DNA of 64,000 nt from Neolewinella lacunae (GTDB lineage Bacteria; Bacteroidota; Bacteroidia; Chitinophagales; Saprospiraceae): contig NZ_JACSIT010000067.1 in assembly GCF_014349155.1 (NCBI RefSeq), positions 1-64,000 on the forward strand, written 5' to 3'. Positions 1 to 7,837 of this stretch are shown here, piece by piece. Position 1 is the stretch's first letter. Each line of letters opens with the position of its first letter. The position numbers were made by a program, and so were the translations under genes. A model generated the notes under the pieces. The model ran no database searches. It was not told the origin of the DNA and saw only the letters and a program-made list of their open reading frames with translations.

Positions 1-1469
1 GCTACTCTCCCTACACAAGTTTATTCGTTAAAACATCGCATATTTACCTCATGGAGATTCGTTTAAAAAAAGATTTGACAAGATCAGCTCGCTGATCCGT
101 CTGAGCCTGACATGCGTTGTAAACCGCTTCGGCTCGAACAAGGCCGAGCAAGTAGCCACAGAACGGTTTATGAACAATGAAAATGTCACGCTGGAAGACT
201 TGGGAGAGTTACTCTCAGCACCTTGTCACTTGCAAGACTTGGATCATGTCGTGTTGGTTCAAGACACCACGCAGTACAACTTCGAGGCACACCGAGGGCG
301 GTTTTCGGCGGATGATGCCGATATTGGCGTTCTGGGGGATAACCGTTCGCTGGGTCTGTTCGTGCATCCGACCTTGGGCTTCGATGAGGCAACGGGGATT
401 CCGTTTGGGATTACCGACTTAGCAATCTACCAGTTGCCAGAGGATCGGGAACTGAAAGCAAACAGGGGTTATACCAAGCAGCCCATCACCGAAAAGCATT
501 CTTACCGTTGGATCAAGTCAATAGAGGATAGTGTGGCCAAGATGCCAAAGGTGAAAAACTTTACAGCCATTGCTGACCGGGAAGCCGATATGTATGAGCT
601 CTTCGCCCACCCCTTTGATAGCCGGGTTAAGTTGTTGATCAGAAGTGCACAAAACCGTAAATTAGCCAATGGACAGTTGCTTCATGCCTATCTGGACGAC
701 CAGCCCTGGCAAGGGGAGTACGAGTTGGAAATCAAGGGCAATAAAAAACGGTGCGACCGCACCGCCCAGATGACCATCAGGTGGTCAACTGTAGAAGTTG
801 TTTGTCCTTCTAGTTTACATCGGCTGAAAAAAGATCATCCAGCTACAATTTCCATACAGGCCATAGAAGTCAAAGAGATAGAAGCGGGGGAAAGGGCCGA
901 AGGGGAAGAACCTCTCCACTGGTATCTGTACACTACTCATGAGGTAACAAACTTGGTGCAGGCACTTCAAGCTGTCGAGTGGTACGTCAAGCGTTGGTGG
1001 ATAGAGGACTTCTTTCGCCTCACTAAAAGTCAGGGGTTCGAGCTGGAGAAAAGTCAATTTAGTAGTGGAATGGCACTCAAACGACTAATCTACTTGGTTT
1101 ACGGGGAGGCAATCAAGGTGCTGGCGTTGCGACAAGGTCGAACACTAACCGTTTCAGATAGTGCCAGGCTCGTCTTTGATAATGTAGAACTCCTCTTGCT
1201 AAAAGCATTGCTCCCTAAACTGGAAGGACGTACGGCTAGCCAGGCCAACCAGAACCCTACCAATAGTATTGCTTGGGCTGTATGGATTATCGCCCGACTA
1301 GGAGGCTGGACACCAAGAAACATCAACGTGAGACCCCCAGGCGTGATCACATTGCTTAGCGGGCTAAAGATTTTCAAGCAACGACTCGAAGGGTTTAAAT
1401 TGATCTACAGTCAAATATCACCCTAATTTCTAATGATTTTTGCCCCAAAACTTGTGTAGGGAGAGTAGC
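1..1469 (+). mobile_element. IS4-family insertion sequence, essentially complete
   Basis: The first 22 bases of the window (starting GCTACTCTCCCTACACAAG) return as a perfect inverted copy ending at 1469, so the terminal inverted repeats are at least 22 bp. Between them lies one transposase gene. The left end coincides with the window edge, so one or more terminal bases and the left target duplication may be missing and no duplication can be scored. On the right the element abuts a G-rich repeat (1470-1497) of a type seen again near 6230-6260. Confidence 0.9.
170..1426 (+). CDS. IS4-family DDE transposase
   Basis: Cuts and joins the ends of the insertion sequence. Seen in the sequence: a first catalytic Asp in the QDTTQYNF region (about residue 32), a second in IADREADMYELF, and the IS4 signature Y-x2-R-x3-E-x6-K in YVKRWWIEDFFRLTK near residue 290. 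The reading frame stays open upstream of the first ATG, back to the stop at 29-31. The upstream peptide (containing GDSFKKRFDKI and NKAEQVATERFMNNE) matches the N-terminal domain expected in this family, so the real protein starts before 170. No in-frame ATG exists there; an ATG at 51 lies in another frame and joins through a run of seven A (65-71). Family assignment is firm, the start is not. Confidence 0.88.
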   Translation: MNNENVTLEDLGELLSAPCHLQDLDHVVLVQDTTQYNFEAHRGRFSADDADIGVLGDNRSLGLFVHPTLGFDEATGIPFGITDLAIYQLPEDRELKANRGYTKQPITEKHSYRWIKSIEDSVAKMPKVKNFTAIADREADMYELFAHPFDSRVKLLIRSAQNRKLANGQLLHAYLDDQPWQGEYELEIKGNKKRCDRTAQMTIRWSTVEVVCPSSLHRLKKDHPATISIQAIEVKEIEAGERAEGEEPLHWYLYTTHEVTNLVQALQAVEWYVKRWWIEDFFRLTKSQGFELEKSQFSSGMALKRLIYLVYGEAIKVLALRQGRTLTVSDSARLVFDNVELLLLKALLPKLEGRTASQANQNPTNSIAWAVWIIARLGGWTPRNINVRPPGVITLLSGLKIFKQRLEGFKLIYSQISP

Positions 1470-1554
1470 TCCCATGGGGAGGGGACGGGGGAGGGGTATC
1501 ATCCGCGAATAAAAAAACTTTCCTAAAAAAACGAAAAAAAACCAGCGCCAGCAC

Positions 1555-2625
1555 CTACGCCACCACCCCACCACAAGAACTCCCCGCACCCGCCGTACAA
1601 CCGTAACAGTGCTGGTTCAAAACAATGTTGCGGTTCAGCAATTCCTCGGGATTAAAATCGGTGATGTGCTGCCCCTTGGCGGCTACCTTGAGGTCGAGCA
1701 TCTGGTTGAAATCGCAGTCGTAGAGGTAACCATCCCAGCTGACGGAAATGGTATTGCGGCACATCAAACTCTCCACCGTGGCGGGGTTGTAAGCATCCAC
1801 CAGCTTTTGCATATACTCTTCGTAATTGCCACTTTCCAGCAGGTAATCCAGGAAGCGCGAAACCGGCAGGTTCGTAATGGCGTAAAGCTGGTTAAAAACG
1901 ATGCCGTATTTGCGGTCCAGTTGCCGCTTGAATTCGGCCTCCAGCGTCGCCTGGGCCCCGGGGAGGTATGCGCCGGAAGGATTAAATACCAGATCAAGTA
2001 CCAGGCCAGTGCCCGGCTTACCGTAACCCACCGCATTCAGCAATTGCAAGGCTTTAATGGAGTCTTCAAAAACGCCGTCGCCGCGCTGGTTGTCCGTGCG
2101 GGCCTTCGAGAAATAGGGCAAACTGGACACCACCTGCACGCGGTGCTTAGCCAGAAATTCGGGCAAGTCCCGGTATTTAGGATTGGCCATGATGATGGTC
2201 AGGTTACAACGGTCAATGACGCGCTTGCCCATGGCCGTACACTGCTCGACGAACCAGCGGAAGTGCGGGTTCATCTCCGGCGCACCACCGGTAATGTCGA
2301 TGGTTTTCACACTCGGCATGGCGGCAATCATCAGCAGGCACTGTTCCAGATCGGCCCGGCTCATGTTTTCTTCCTTTTTATCCGGACCCGCATCCACGTG
2401 GCAGTGCGCACAAGTCTGGTTGCAGAGTTTGCCGATATTCAGCTGGAAAATTTCAATTTCCGTTGGCTTAAATGGCCGGTGTCCCTGGCTGGCCAACCGT
2501 TCGCTGAACCGTGGAAATTTGGCATCCGAAATATCTTTGCCGTTCAGCACATTGAGCTGGACAAAGGTATTGCTGAGCTGAGAACCCTTAGCGGAAAGGG
2601 ATTTTGTTTTTTGTTTAATTGACAT
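1555..2625 (-). CDS. arsS: Arsenosugar biosynthesis radical SAM protein ArsS
   Basis: A 356-residue radical SAM enzyme. Residues C68, C72 and C75 form the CxxxCxxC motif that binds the 4Fe-4S cluster and SAM, followed by a TGGAPEMNP motif. The C-terminus has the cysteine-rich tail CYGCTAGAGSSCGG (340-353) of the ArsS/DUF3641 architecture. The family is known for adding the SAM-derived 5'-deoxyadenosyl group to dimethylated arsenic on the way to arsenosugars. ATG at 2625. It lies 245 bp downstream, same strand, of the gene ending in an AhpD-like domain that is a common neighbour of ArsS. No ArsM methyltransferase is in the window. Confidence 0.92.
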   Translation of the reverse strand: MSIKQKTKSLSAKGSQLSNTFVQLNVLNGKDISDAKFPRFSERLASQGHRPFKPTEIEIFQLNIGKLCNQTCAHCHVDAGPDKKEENMSRADLEQCLLMIAAMPSVKTIDITGGAPEMNPHFRWFVEQCTAMGKRVIDRCNLTIIMANPKYRDLPEFLAKHRVQVVSSLPYFSKARTDNQRGDGVFEDSIKALQLLNAVGYGKPGTGLVLDLVFNPSGAYLPGAQATLEAEFKRQLDRKYGIVFNQLYAITNLPVSRFLDYLLESGNYEEYMQKLVDAYNPATVESLMCRNTISVSWDGYLYDCDFNQMLDLKVAAKGQHITDFNPEELLNRNIVLNQHCYGCTAGAGSSCGGVVA

Positions 2626-2870
2626 GGGGATTTACAATTTATAATTAGCTACGCTGCTACTGCGTGGTCAAAATGTAGGATTGGAGATTTACAATTAGCT
2701 ACGAGGCGATTACTTAGTCAGGATTTATAATTTGATATTTTGCTCGCGATAACGTGCGGTAGCCTGTCCTGCGGGCAAATGTTGAATGTTTAATATTGAA
2801 TCAAACATGTTAAATTAAAATGCTCTGCGGGCAAATATTAAATGGTAAATCCTGAATGGTAAATTGTAAA
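2626..2870. repeat. AT-rich spacer with short direct repeats
   Basis: No gene. AT-rich compared with its surroundings. It contains two imperfect copies of GATTTACAATT followed by TTAGCTACG, and two copies of CTGCGGGCAAAT. At 2847-2868 the string TCCTGAATGGTAAATTGTAA recurs with one change in each unit of the tandem repeat at 13146-13404, so the same low-complexity sequence family is present at both loci. Confidence 0.6.
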
Positions 2871-4265
2871 TTACATCGTAACCTTGCTTACCTGCCGCTG
2901 CATCTGCCGCGCATAAATCAGCGTCGTTCCTGCTTTTACGGCGGCGGCCACGTGCACGGCTTCCATCATTTGCTCTTCGTCGGCACCGGCCTGGAGCGAA
3001 TTGGTGGTATATGCGTCGATGCAGTACGAACACTGGATGGCGTGGCTCACGGCCAGTGCGATCAGGGCTTTTTCCCGCGCACTCAGCGCCGTATCGCCTT
3101 CGGTGACGCCGGCGTACCAGTCGAAAAATTTATTGCCCATTTCCTCTTGCCACTCCACGATCTTGCCGAAGGTGCGCAGGTCTTTAGGGTCCGAATATTG
3201 GTTATCCATGGTGGAATTTTTTAACGAATTAAGGGGTAGAGCAGCTTTGCCGTTCGTGCCGTTTTGGGCGCTGGACGCAGGTGCAGTGGAAGTTGTCCCC
3301 CCCACCCCCCCGAAGGGGGGAGCAGCAAGGGACGGATCCCCGAAGGGGGAAGCTGCGGGGGAAGTCGGGCCAGCCTCCGCTTTAATCTGCAGGGGATCGA
3401 GGGCAATGCCTTCGCGTTTTTCTTCCGCCGGGGGCATGATTTCGGTATTGTCCCAGATGCCCGTTGTCAGCGTTGCGGCGTAGGAGACGGGGAGGCGCCG
3501 ATCGTCGAGCATCCGGGCTTTGGCGGTGGTGTGGTCGTAGTCCAATGGATGGAAAGCGTAGTCGAAGCCCGCTGTATCGTCCAGGACGAGGTACCAGGTC
3601 CGGGGCGTACCGTCGTTGGCGGGCATGCCGATGACGCCGGCGTTGAGCCAGAGCCGGGATTCGCCACTGCTCGGACTTTGTCCCCCGGCAACGTCTTCCG
3701 CTTCCGCCAGGACGTGCGCAAAGGGGAGACCACAGTGCCCCGCCAGGACCACCTCGGCACCTGCGGCCGCGCAAAAATCGATCTTCTCCTCCGCCGGGGT
3801 GCTCCGCCAAACAAATTCCGACTGGTTGCGCGGCGAACCGTGCAGCACCACCACGCTGCGGCCCGCGTAGGTGAAACGCAACACATCCGGCAACGTAGCC
3901 ATGAATTCGAGGTTGCGCGCGCTGACGTGGCGACTGGCGAAGTTGTACCACAGCCTGGCAAACATATCGCAGCGCGAGCCGTCGCCAAAGCCGCATCCGC
4001 AGTCGTCGGTCTCATTCACCAGGTTGGTCTCCACGTTGCCCGCAATGGCGTGGCAGCCCCAGGTTTCGAGCAGGTCGAGGCATTCTTCCGGCTCCGCACA
4101 GTAGCCCGGGGTATCGCCCGTGCAAATGACGTTGCCGGCCGGAATGCCCAGCCGCGCCGCTTCCGCCTGCACCGCCGTCAGGGCCTGCAAGTTGGAGTAC
4201 GCGCCGCCAAAAACCAGCACGGGTCCGCGCAAGGTGCCCAGTTCTTTAGTCTTCATGCCTTCCAT
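2871..4265 (-). CDS. Phosphoesterase-like protein fused to AhpD-like domain
   Basis: 464 residues with two domains. Residues 1-280 resemble YfcE-type metallophosphoesterases: CTGDTPGYC near 48-56, AGNVE near 75, LHGSPRN near 141 and AGHCGLPF near 175. The first metal motif (normally SDxHGN) reads FGGAYSN here, so the usual Asp and His are absent. Residues 353-464 form an AhpD/carboxymuconolactone decarboxylase-like domain with CSYC (C412, C415), matching the arsenosugar-associated peroxidase-like family. The joining segment, about 300-352, is encoded by a dispersed repeat. An in-frame ATG at 3209 could start the second domain alone. The ATG at 4265 overlaps the stop of the preceding gene (TGATG), suggesting coupled translation; 4256 is an alternative. 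Confidence 0.75.
   Translation of the reverse strand: MEGMKTKELGTLRGPVLVFGGAYSNLQALTAVQAEAARLGIPAGNVICTGDTPGYCAEPEECLDLLETWGCHAIAGNVETNLVNETDDCGCGFGDGSRCDMFARLWYNFASRHVSARNLEFMATLPDVLRFTYAGRSVVVLHGSPRNQSEFVWRSTPAEEKIDFCAAAGAEVVLAGHCGLPFAHVLAEAEDVAGGQSPSSGESRLWLNAGVIGMPANDGTPRTWYLVLDDTAGFDYAFHPLDYDHTTAKARMLDDRRLPVSYAATLTTGIWDNTEIMPPAEEKREGIALDPLQIKAEAGPTSPAASPFGDPSLAAPPFGGVGGTTSTAPASSAQNGTNGKAALPLNSLKNSTMDNQYSDPKDLRTFGKIVEWQEEMGNKFFDWYAGVTEGDTALSAREKALIALAVSHAIQCSYCIDAYTTNSLQAGADEEQMMEAVHVAAAVKAGTTLIYARQMQRQVSKVTM
3266..3332 (-). repeat. 67-bp composite repeat, copy A, translated as a linker
   Basis: Read on the minus strand it starts TCCCTTGCTGCTCC, passes through a CCCTTCGGGGGG hairpin and a G-run, and ends with GCACCTGCGTCCAGCGCCC, a one-base-insertion form of the 18-bp dispersed motif. 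It is 58/67 identical to 14941-15007. It lies in frame in the phosphoesterase/AhpD fusion and encodes SLAAPPFGGVGGTTSTAPAS. A second, shorter CCCCGAAGGGGG hairpin follows at 3337-3350. Confidence 0.85.
3767..3784 (+). repeat. 18-bp dispersed motif, 16/18, inside phosphoesterase gene
   Basis: GCACCTGCGGCCGCGC followed by AA instead of CC. It lies within the phosphoesterase-like coding region and is translated on the opposite strand as CAAAGA. Confidence 0.5.
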
Positions 4266-4609
4266 CAGCCGATGCTTGTTCCGTTGGCGACCGGGAAATC
4301 CGGGCGCAGTAAAGTGACGACCTTGCCTTCCACCCCGCCCAGCAGGAGGCACTCGCTGCGGTGCTTCGCAATTTGTTTCGGGGGGAAGTTGACGACGGCA
4401 ACGACCTGCCGGCCCACCAACTCTTCGGGCGTGTAGCGGTCGGTAATCTGCGCCGAAGTTTTGCGCTCCCCGAGCTCTGCCCCGAAGTCGATCCACAACA
4501 GGTAAGCCGGATTGCGGGCCTCAGGGAAGGGCTCCGCGGCCAGTACCGTCCCCACGCGCATGTCGACGCGGAGGAATTCTGACCATGCTAAAGGTTCGTT
4601 TGCTTTCAT
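4265..4609 (-). CDS. CsaA-like tRNA-binding domain protein
   Basis: A 114-residue single-domain protein of the CsaA/tRNA-binding OB-fold family. It shows the typical opening DMRVGTVLAAEPFPEARNPAYLL and later TSAQITDRYTPEELVGRQVV, NFPPKQI and an ending near GTSIG. Relatives bind tRNA or act as export-related chaperones; its partner here is unknown. The start at 4609 overlaps the symporter stop by four bases (ATGA) and its stop overlaps the next start, so symporter, CsaA-like and phosphoesterase genes form one tightly packed minus-strand unit. Confidence 0.9.
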   Translation of the reverse strand: MKANEPLAWSEFLRVDMRVGTVLAAEPFPEARNPAYLLWIDFGAELGERKTSAQITDRYTPEELVGRQVVAVVNFPPKQIAKHRSECLLLGGVEGKVVTLLRPDFPVANGTSIG

Positions 4610-5991
4610 GGTTTGGTTTGGAGGGGTTGAACGGCCAGCGGCGGTGCAAATTGCCGACCCAGAAGAAACAAGCCAAAGCAGCCAAAGATTTCGACCACGG
4701 TCACCCCCAGTAAATCCTGGTAAGTACCCGTACCGATACCCCAGCTCGCAGGCCACCAGCCCAGCACCAGCACCAGGCCACAGAGCAGGCCAAAGCCCAC
4801 GGAAAGGTAAAAACTCAGCGGAGGGGCCTTCACCCACCAGAGACAAAATACCGGCGCCAGCCCCGCCACCATCGCCCCGGAAACCGTCGTGGCCGCCAGA
4901 ATGGTGGGATTAAGGAACACAGGGATGGTCCCCAACACCGTAATGCCAATCATGGCCAGGCGGCCGGTACTGACCAATTTTTCTTTGCCCGCTACGCCCA
5001 AATCGACCACCGCCAGCTTCGCAAAGCTCGAGAAGGTCGAATCCAGCGTACTGGCCGCCGAAGTGATCATGATGAAGTTCATCACCAGCAGGATAGGACC
5101 ACCCAAGAGCTTGGCTACCTCCACGGGGGCCTGACCATCCACGCCCGCCAACCCACCGTAAATCCCCACCACGCTGAAGAGCACAATGCAGATAAAACCA
5201 ACCGGCGTAGCCCACAGAAAGGCCCGCAGACTGGTCTTGGGATCACTCAGGAAGCCCCGGTCGGTCAGCACCGGATCGTGAAAAGGGTAACTCAGGCTTT
5301 GCAGGGTGGCCACCAGGAAAAGGTCAACGCCCGTCGCCAGCGTCCACGTTCCAGATCGGAGCAGCGGACCAACCTCGTAGTCCACCCGCGGAAAAATGGC
5401 CAGCAGAATGACCGCCAGCAACAAGCCGAAAAGCACCATCTGGATGACGTCCGTCAGGATGGAAGAAGACATCCCGCCTTTCAGACTATACGCCAGGGTA
5501 AGCACCGTAAAGACCAGGATAGCCAGGTAGTAGGGCATCTCCCCCACCGCCCCGAAGTAGCTGCCAATCACCATGGTGTTCGACCACACCTCATTAAACA
5601 GCCGCAGGGAAACGAGCAAGGTAAACAAGGCCACCGCACCCCGACCAAAACGCGTCACCAGATACGCGTGGATCGAGGGAAAGCCCCCCACCGTCCGCAA
5701 CCGGTAAATTACCCAGCCCGCCACGGCAAAGCTGAAGTAGTAGGCCGCGTACGCCACTCCCCCCACCAGCCCAAAGCTCAGGCCCAGGTTCGCCGCATTC
5801 GTGATGGACTTGGCAAACAACCAGGAAATCACCAACGAACTGGTCAGCGCCAGCAACGAAGGCACCCGGTCGCGCCGCGCACCACCGAAGAATTCTCCGG
5901 CCGTGCGCGCCAGCGGGGCCACTGCAAACAGCGCCAGGCTGCTGCCGATTACCAAGACCCACTGAAGTAGCGAAAAGGATGTTAAAGACAA
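4606..5991 (-). CDS. Sodium:solute symporter family protein
   Basis: About 461 residues with a dozen or more hydrophobic segments, typical of the SSS family of sodium-coupled transporters in the inner membrane. Visible family features include the N-terminal segments around LALTSSLVISWLFAKS and VGGVAYAAYYFSFAVAGW and the pattern TSAASTLDSTFSSFAKL in the second half, corresponding to the sodium-site helix. The substrate cannot be told. No ATG is available near the N-terminus; the best start is TTG at 5991. It is the first gene of the unit 5991-2871. Confidence 0.82.
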   Translation of the reverse strand: MSLTSFSLLQWVLVIGSSLALFAVAPLARTAGEFFGGARRDRVPSLLALTSSLVISWLFAKSITNAANLGLSFGLVGGVAYAAYYFSFAVAGWVIYRLRTVGGFPSIHAYLVTRFGRGAVALFTLLVSLRLFNEVWSNTMVIGSYFGAVGEMPYYLAILVFTVLTLAYSLKGGMSSSILTDVIQMVLFGLLLAVILLAIFPRVDYEVGPLLRSGTWTLATGVDLFLVATLQSLSYPFHDPVLTDRGFLSDPKTSLRAFLWATPVGFICIVLFSVVGIYGGLAGVDGQAPVEVAKLLGGPILLVMNFIMITSAASTLDSTFSSFAKLAVVDLGVAGKEKLVSTGRLAMIGITVLGTIPVFLNPTILAATTVSGAMVAGLAPVFCLWWVKAPPLSFYLSVGFGLLCGLVLVLGWWPASWGIGTGTYQDLLGVTVVEIFGCFGLFLLGRQFAPPLAVQPLQTKP

Positions 5992-6024
5992 ACTATTACA
6001 TTATTATTCGATGAAACCAAGACC

Positions 6025-6143
6025 GCGATTTCTCCTCCGATGTGTACCCCGCACCTGACCTTAGTCAAGCGCGATTTCTCCTCCGATGTGTACCCCGCAC
6101 CTGACCTTAGTCAGCGCGGGGGCTCATCGGAGGTGTAAATCGC
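6025..6143. repeat. Two direct and one inverted copy of a 46-bp unit
   Basis: GCGATTTCTCCTCCGATGTG starts at 6025 and again at 6071; each copy continues through TACCCCGCACCTGACC to TTAGTCA. From 6114 an imperfect inverted copy follows (CGCGGGGGCTCATCGGAGG... to AAATCGC), so copy 2 and the inverted copy can form a large hairpin. Confidence 0.8.
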
Positions 6144-6171
6144 AGCGCCTATAGGGACTGATTGGAGAGAG

Positions 6172-6278
6172 AAAACTACTCGCTTCCAACCTTCACCTAT
6201 CGTAAAAAGAAAACTACTCGCTTTCTCCCCTCTCCTGTGGAGAGGGGTCGGGGGAGAGGTAAAACTACTCGCTTTCCC
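6172..6278. repeat. Three-copy AAAACTACTCGCTT repeat with hairpin
   Basis: The 14-mer occurs near 6172, 6209 and 6262. Between the last two copies lies CCCCTCTCCTGTGGAGAGGGG, a hairpin followed by a G-rich run (TCGGGGGAGAGG) like that next to the insertion sequence at 1470. Confidence 0.7.
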
Positions 6279-6307
6279 CCTCCTTTGGAAACGCGTCGGG
6301 CAAGCCC

Positions 6308-7738
6308 TCACTCCACATCCCACCAAACCGGCACATTAATCGAATTATCCTCCGTAGCCGTAGCCGCCGCGCGGTAATTCTCGAAATTGAGCGCCTGTTC
6401 ATTGCTGGGGTACGGCATCCGCACGGGGAAGAGGCCGTTGTTGAGGCTGGCCTCGGCGGGCCGGAGGTTAGCGGGGATGCCCGTGCGTCGCCATTCCGCC
6501 CAGCCTTCGTAGGCGTTGCCGATGCTGGCAATCCACTTCTGGGTAATAATCAGCTCCAGGCCATTGGCGGGGTTCCAGGCGGCGGGGCCGGTCGTCAGGT
6601 AGTCGGCAGGCAGCTCCGTTTGCCAGTACGCGAAGGCCTGGCTGACGGCCAGGTCGTAAAGCGCGCCCGCGTCGGCGTCGATGTAGCCTTTCAGGGCGGC
6701 TTCGGCCAGCAGGAAGTTGGTTTCCCAAGCGGTCAGGAAGTTGAAATCCAGCGCACCCGTGTTTTCGCGCCAGACGCGGCCCGGGCGGGCGAAGTTGTCG
6801 GGCACGATACTGCTGGCGGCGTTGATGCCGTTGACGATGCCCCGGAATTCCCCGTTGGCCGTACTTGGCCGGTAAATCACGCCCGTACGCGGATCGTTGA
6901 GGGGCAGCAAAATTTCCTCGGCCGTCTTGCTCATCAAAAAGACGTTGAAAATTCCCACCCGCGCCGTTGCAAAGGCAAAGCTGTTGGGCGGCCCGGCGGC
7001 GAAGTCGAAGGTGGCGTTGTCGGCGTTGCTTTGCAGGTAATTTCCGGCGCTGTAGAGCGCGTTAATTTGGCTGGCGACGTCTTCGCGGTCCGAAATCCGC
7101 AGCAGTGCTTTGATGCGCAGGCTGTTCGCAAAGCGGATCCACCGGCTCAAATCGCCCTCAAAGACGATGTCGCCCCGCAGTTGCTGCGCACCCTGGTAGT
7201 TTTCCATTGCCACCACCGCTTTTTCGAGGTTGTCCAGGATGCCCCCTTCGTTGAGGTAAATGTCGCGCTGGCCGTCGTATTTCGGGGTGACGGTGCCCGT
7301 CCGGCCCTGGAAAGCCTCGAAGTAGGGCACGTCACCAAACATATCGGTCAGGGTCATGGCCAGGTAGCTTTTCATCACCAACGCAGGACCTTCGTACACG
7401 GCCCGCGCCAGGTTTTCCCGGCTCAGTTGCAGGATGGTTTCGTTGTCGCGCAGGTTGACGTAGAGCACGTCCCACGGGTTCCCGCCTTCCTGCGGCGAGC
7501 TGAGCGCGTGGCGGTCGAAGAGGTTGAAGTCGATCATGGCAAAGTGCTGGCTGAGCAGGTTGCCCGCCACGAATCCTTCGTAGCTCATCGCGTCGCCGTA
7601 GCCGTAGAGGACCTGCCGGAGCAGCAACTCGGGCTGCACTTCGCTCGGCGCGTTTTCGTTGGTGTTGATCGCCTCAAAATCCTTGGTACAGGCGCTGAAA
7701 AGGAGGATAATGGACAAGAGTCCGATGCTATATTTCAT
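6308..7738 (-). CDS. SusD/RagB-family nutrient-binding lipoprotein (SusD-like_2)
   Basis: 476 residues. A signal peptide ends in the lipobox LLFSAC, with C17 the lipidated cysteine, so the protein is expected on the outer membrane surface. The mature part starts with TKDFEAINTNENAPSEV, typical of the SusD-like_2 branch, and carries the family's helical repeat pattern. It caps the SusC channel and binds the imported glycan or peptide. It lies 99 bp downstream of susC on the same strand; no glycosidase or sulfatase is adjacent, so the substrate is unknown. Confidence 0.93.
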   Translation of the reverse strand: MKYSIGLLSIILLFSACTKDFEAINTNENAPSEVQPELLLRQVLYGYGDAMSYEGFVAGNLLSQHFAMIDFNLFDRHALSSPQEGGNPWDVLYVNLRDNETILQLSRENLARAVYEGPALVMKSYLAMTLTDMFGDVPYFEAFQGRTGTVTPKYDGQRDIYLNEGGILDNLEKAVVAMENYQGAQQLRGDIVFEGDLSRWIRFANSLRIKALLRISDREDVASQINALYSAGNYLQSNADNATFDFAAGPPNSFAFATARVGIFNVFLMSKTAEEILLPLNDPRTGVIYRPSTANGEFRGIVNGINAASSIVPDNFARPGRVWRENTGALDFNFLTAWETNFLLAEAALKGYIDADAGALYDLAVSQAFAYWQTELPADYLTTGPAAWNPANGLELIITQKWIASIGNAYEGWAEWRRTGIPANLRPAEASLNNGLFPVRMPYPSNEQALNFENYRAAATATEDNSINVPVWWDVE

Positions 7739-7770
7739 GTTAGTTTTTATTTTGGTGCGGACAGCGTTTA

Positions 7771-7821
7771 GGGCGCGGCCGCAGGTGCTCCCCCCCGCCC
7801 CCCCGAAGGGGGGAGAAGGGA
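7771..7821 (-). repeat. Composite repeat, short form, between susC and susD
   Basis: Read on the minus strand: TCCCTTCTCCCCCCTTCGGG, then a G-run, then a perfect GCACCTGCGGCCGCGCCC (7771-7788). It begins 17 bp after the SusC stop and fills most of the SusC-SusD gap; the CCCCCCTTCGGGGGG part could act as a hairpin between the two genes. Confidence 0.85.
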
Positions 7822-7837
7822 CAAGGAGAATGGACGA

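Larger units (their letters stand above)
5992..6307. other. Gene-free gap made of short repeats
   Basis: Between the symporter start and the SusD stop I see no gene. It holds two 46-bp-period direct copies plus an inverted copy of one unit (6025-6143), then three copies of AAAACTACTCGCTT (6172-6278) around a CTCTCC...GGAGAGG hairpin. Confidence 0.7.

Noticed and set aside
1609-2622. 337-residue plus-strand frame opposite arsS
   Set aside because: Antisense shadow; ArsS on the other strand has all catalytic motifs.
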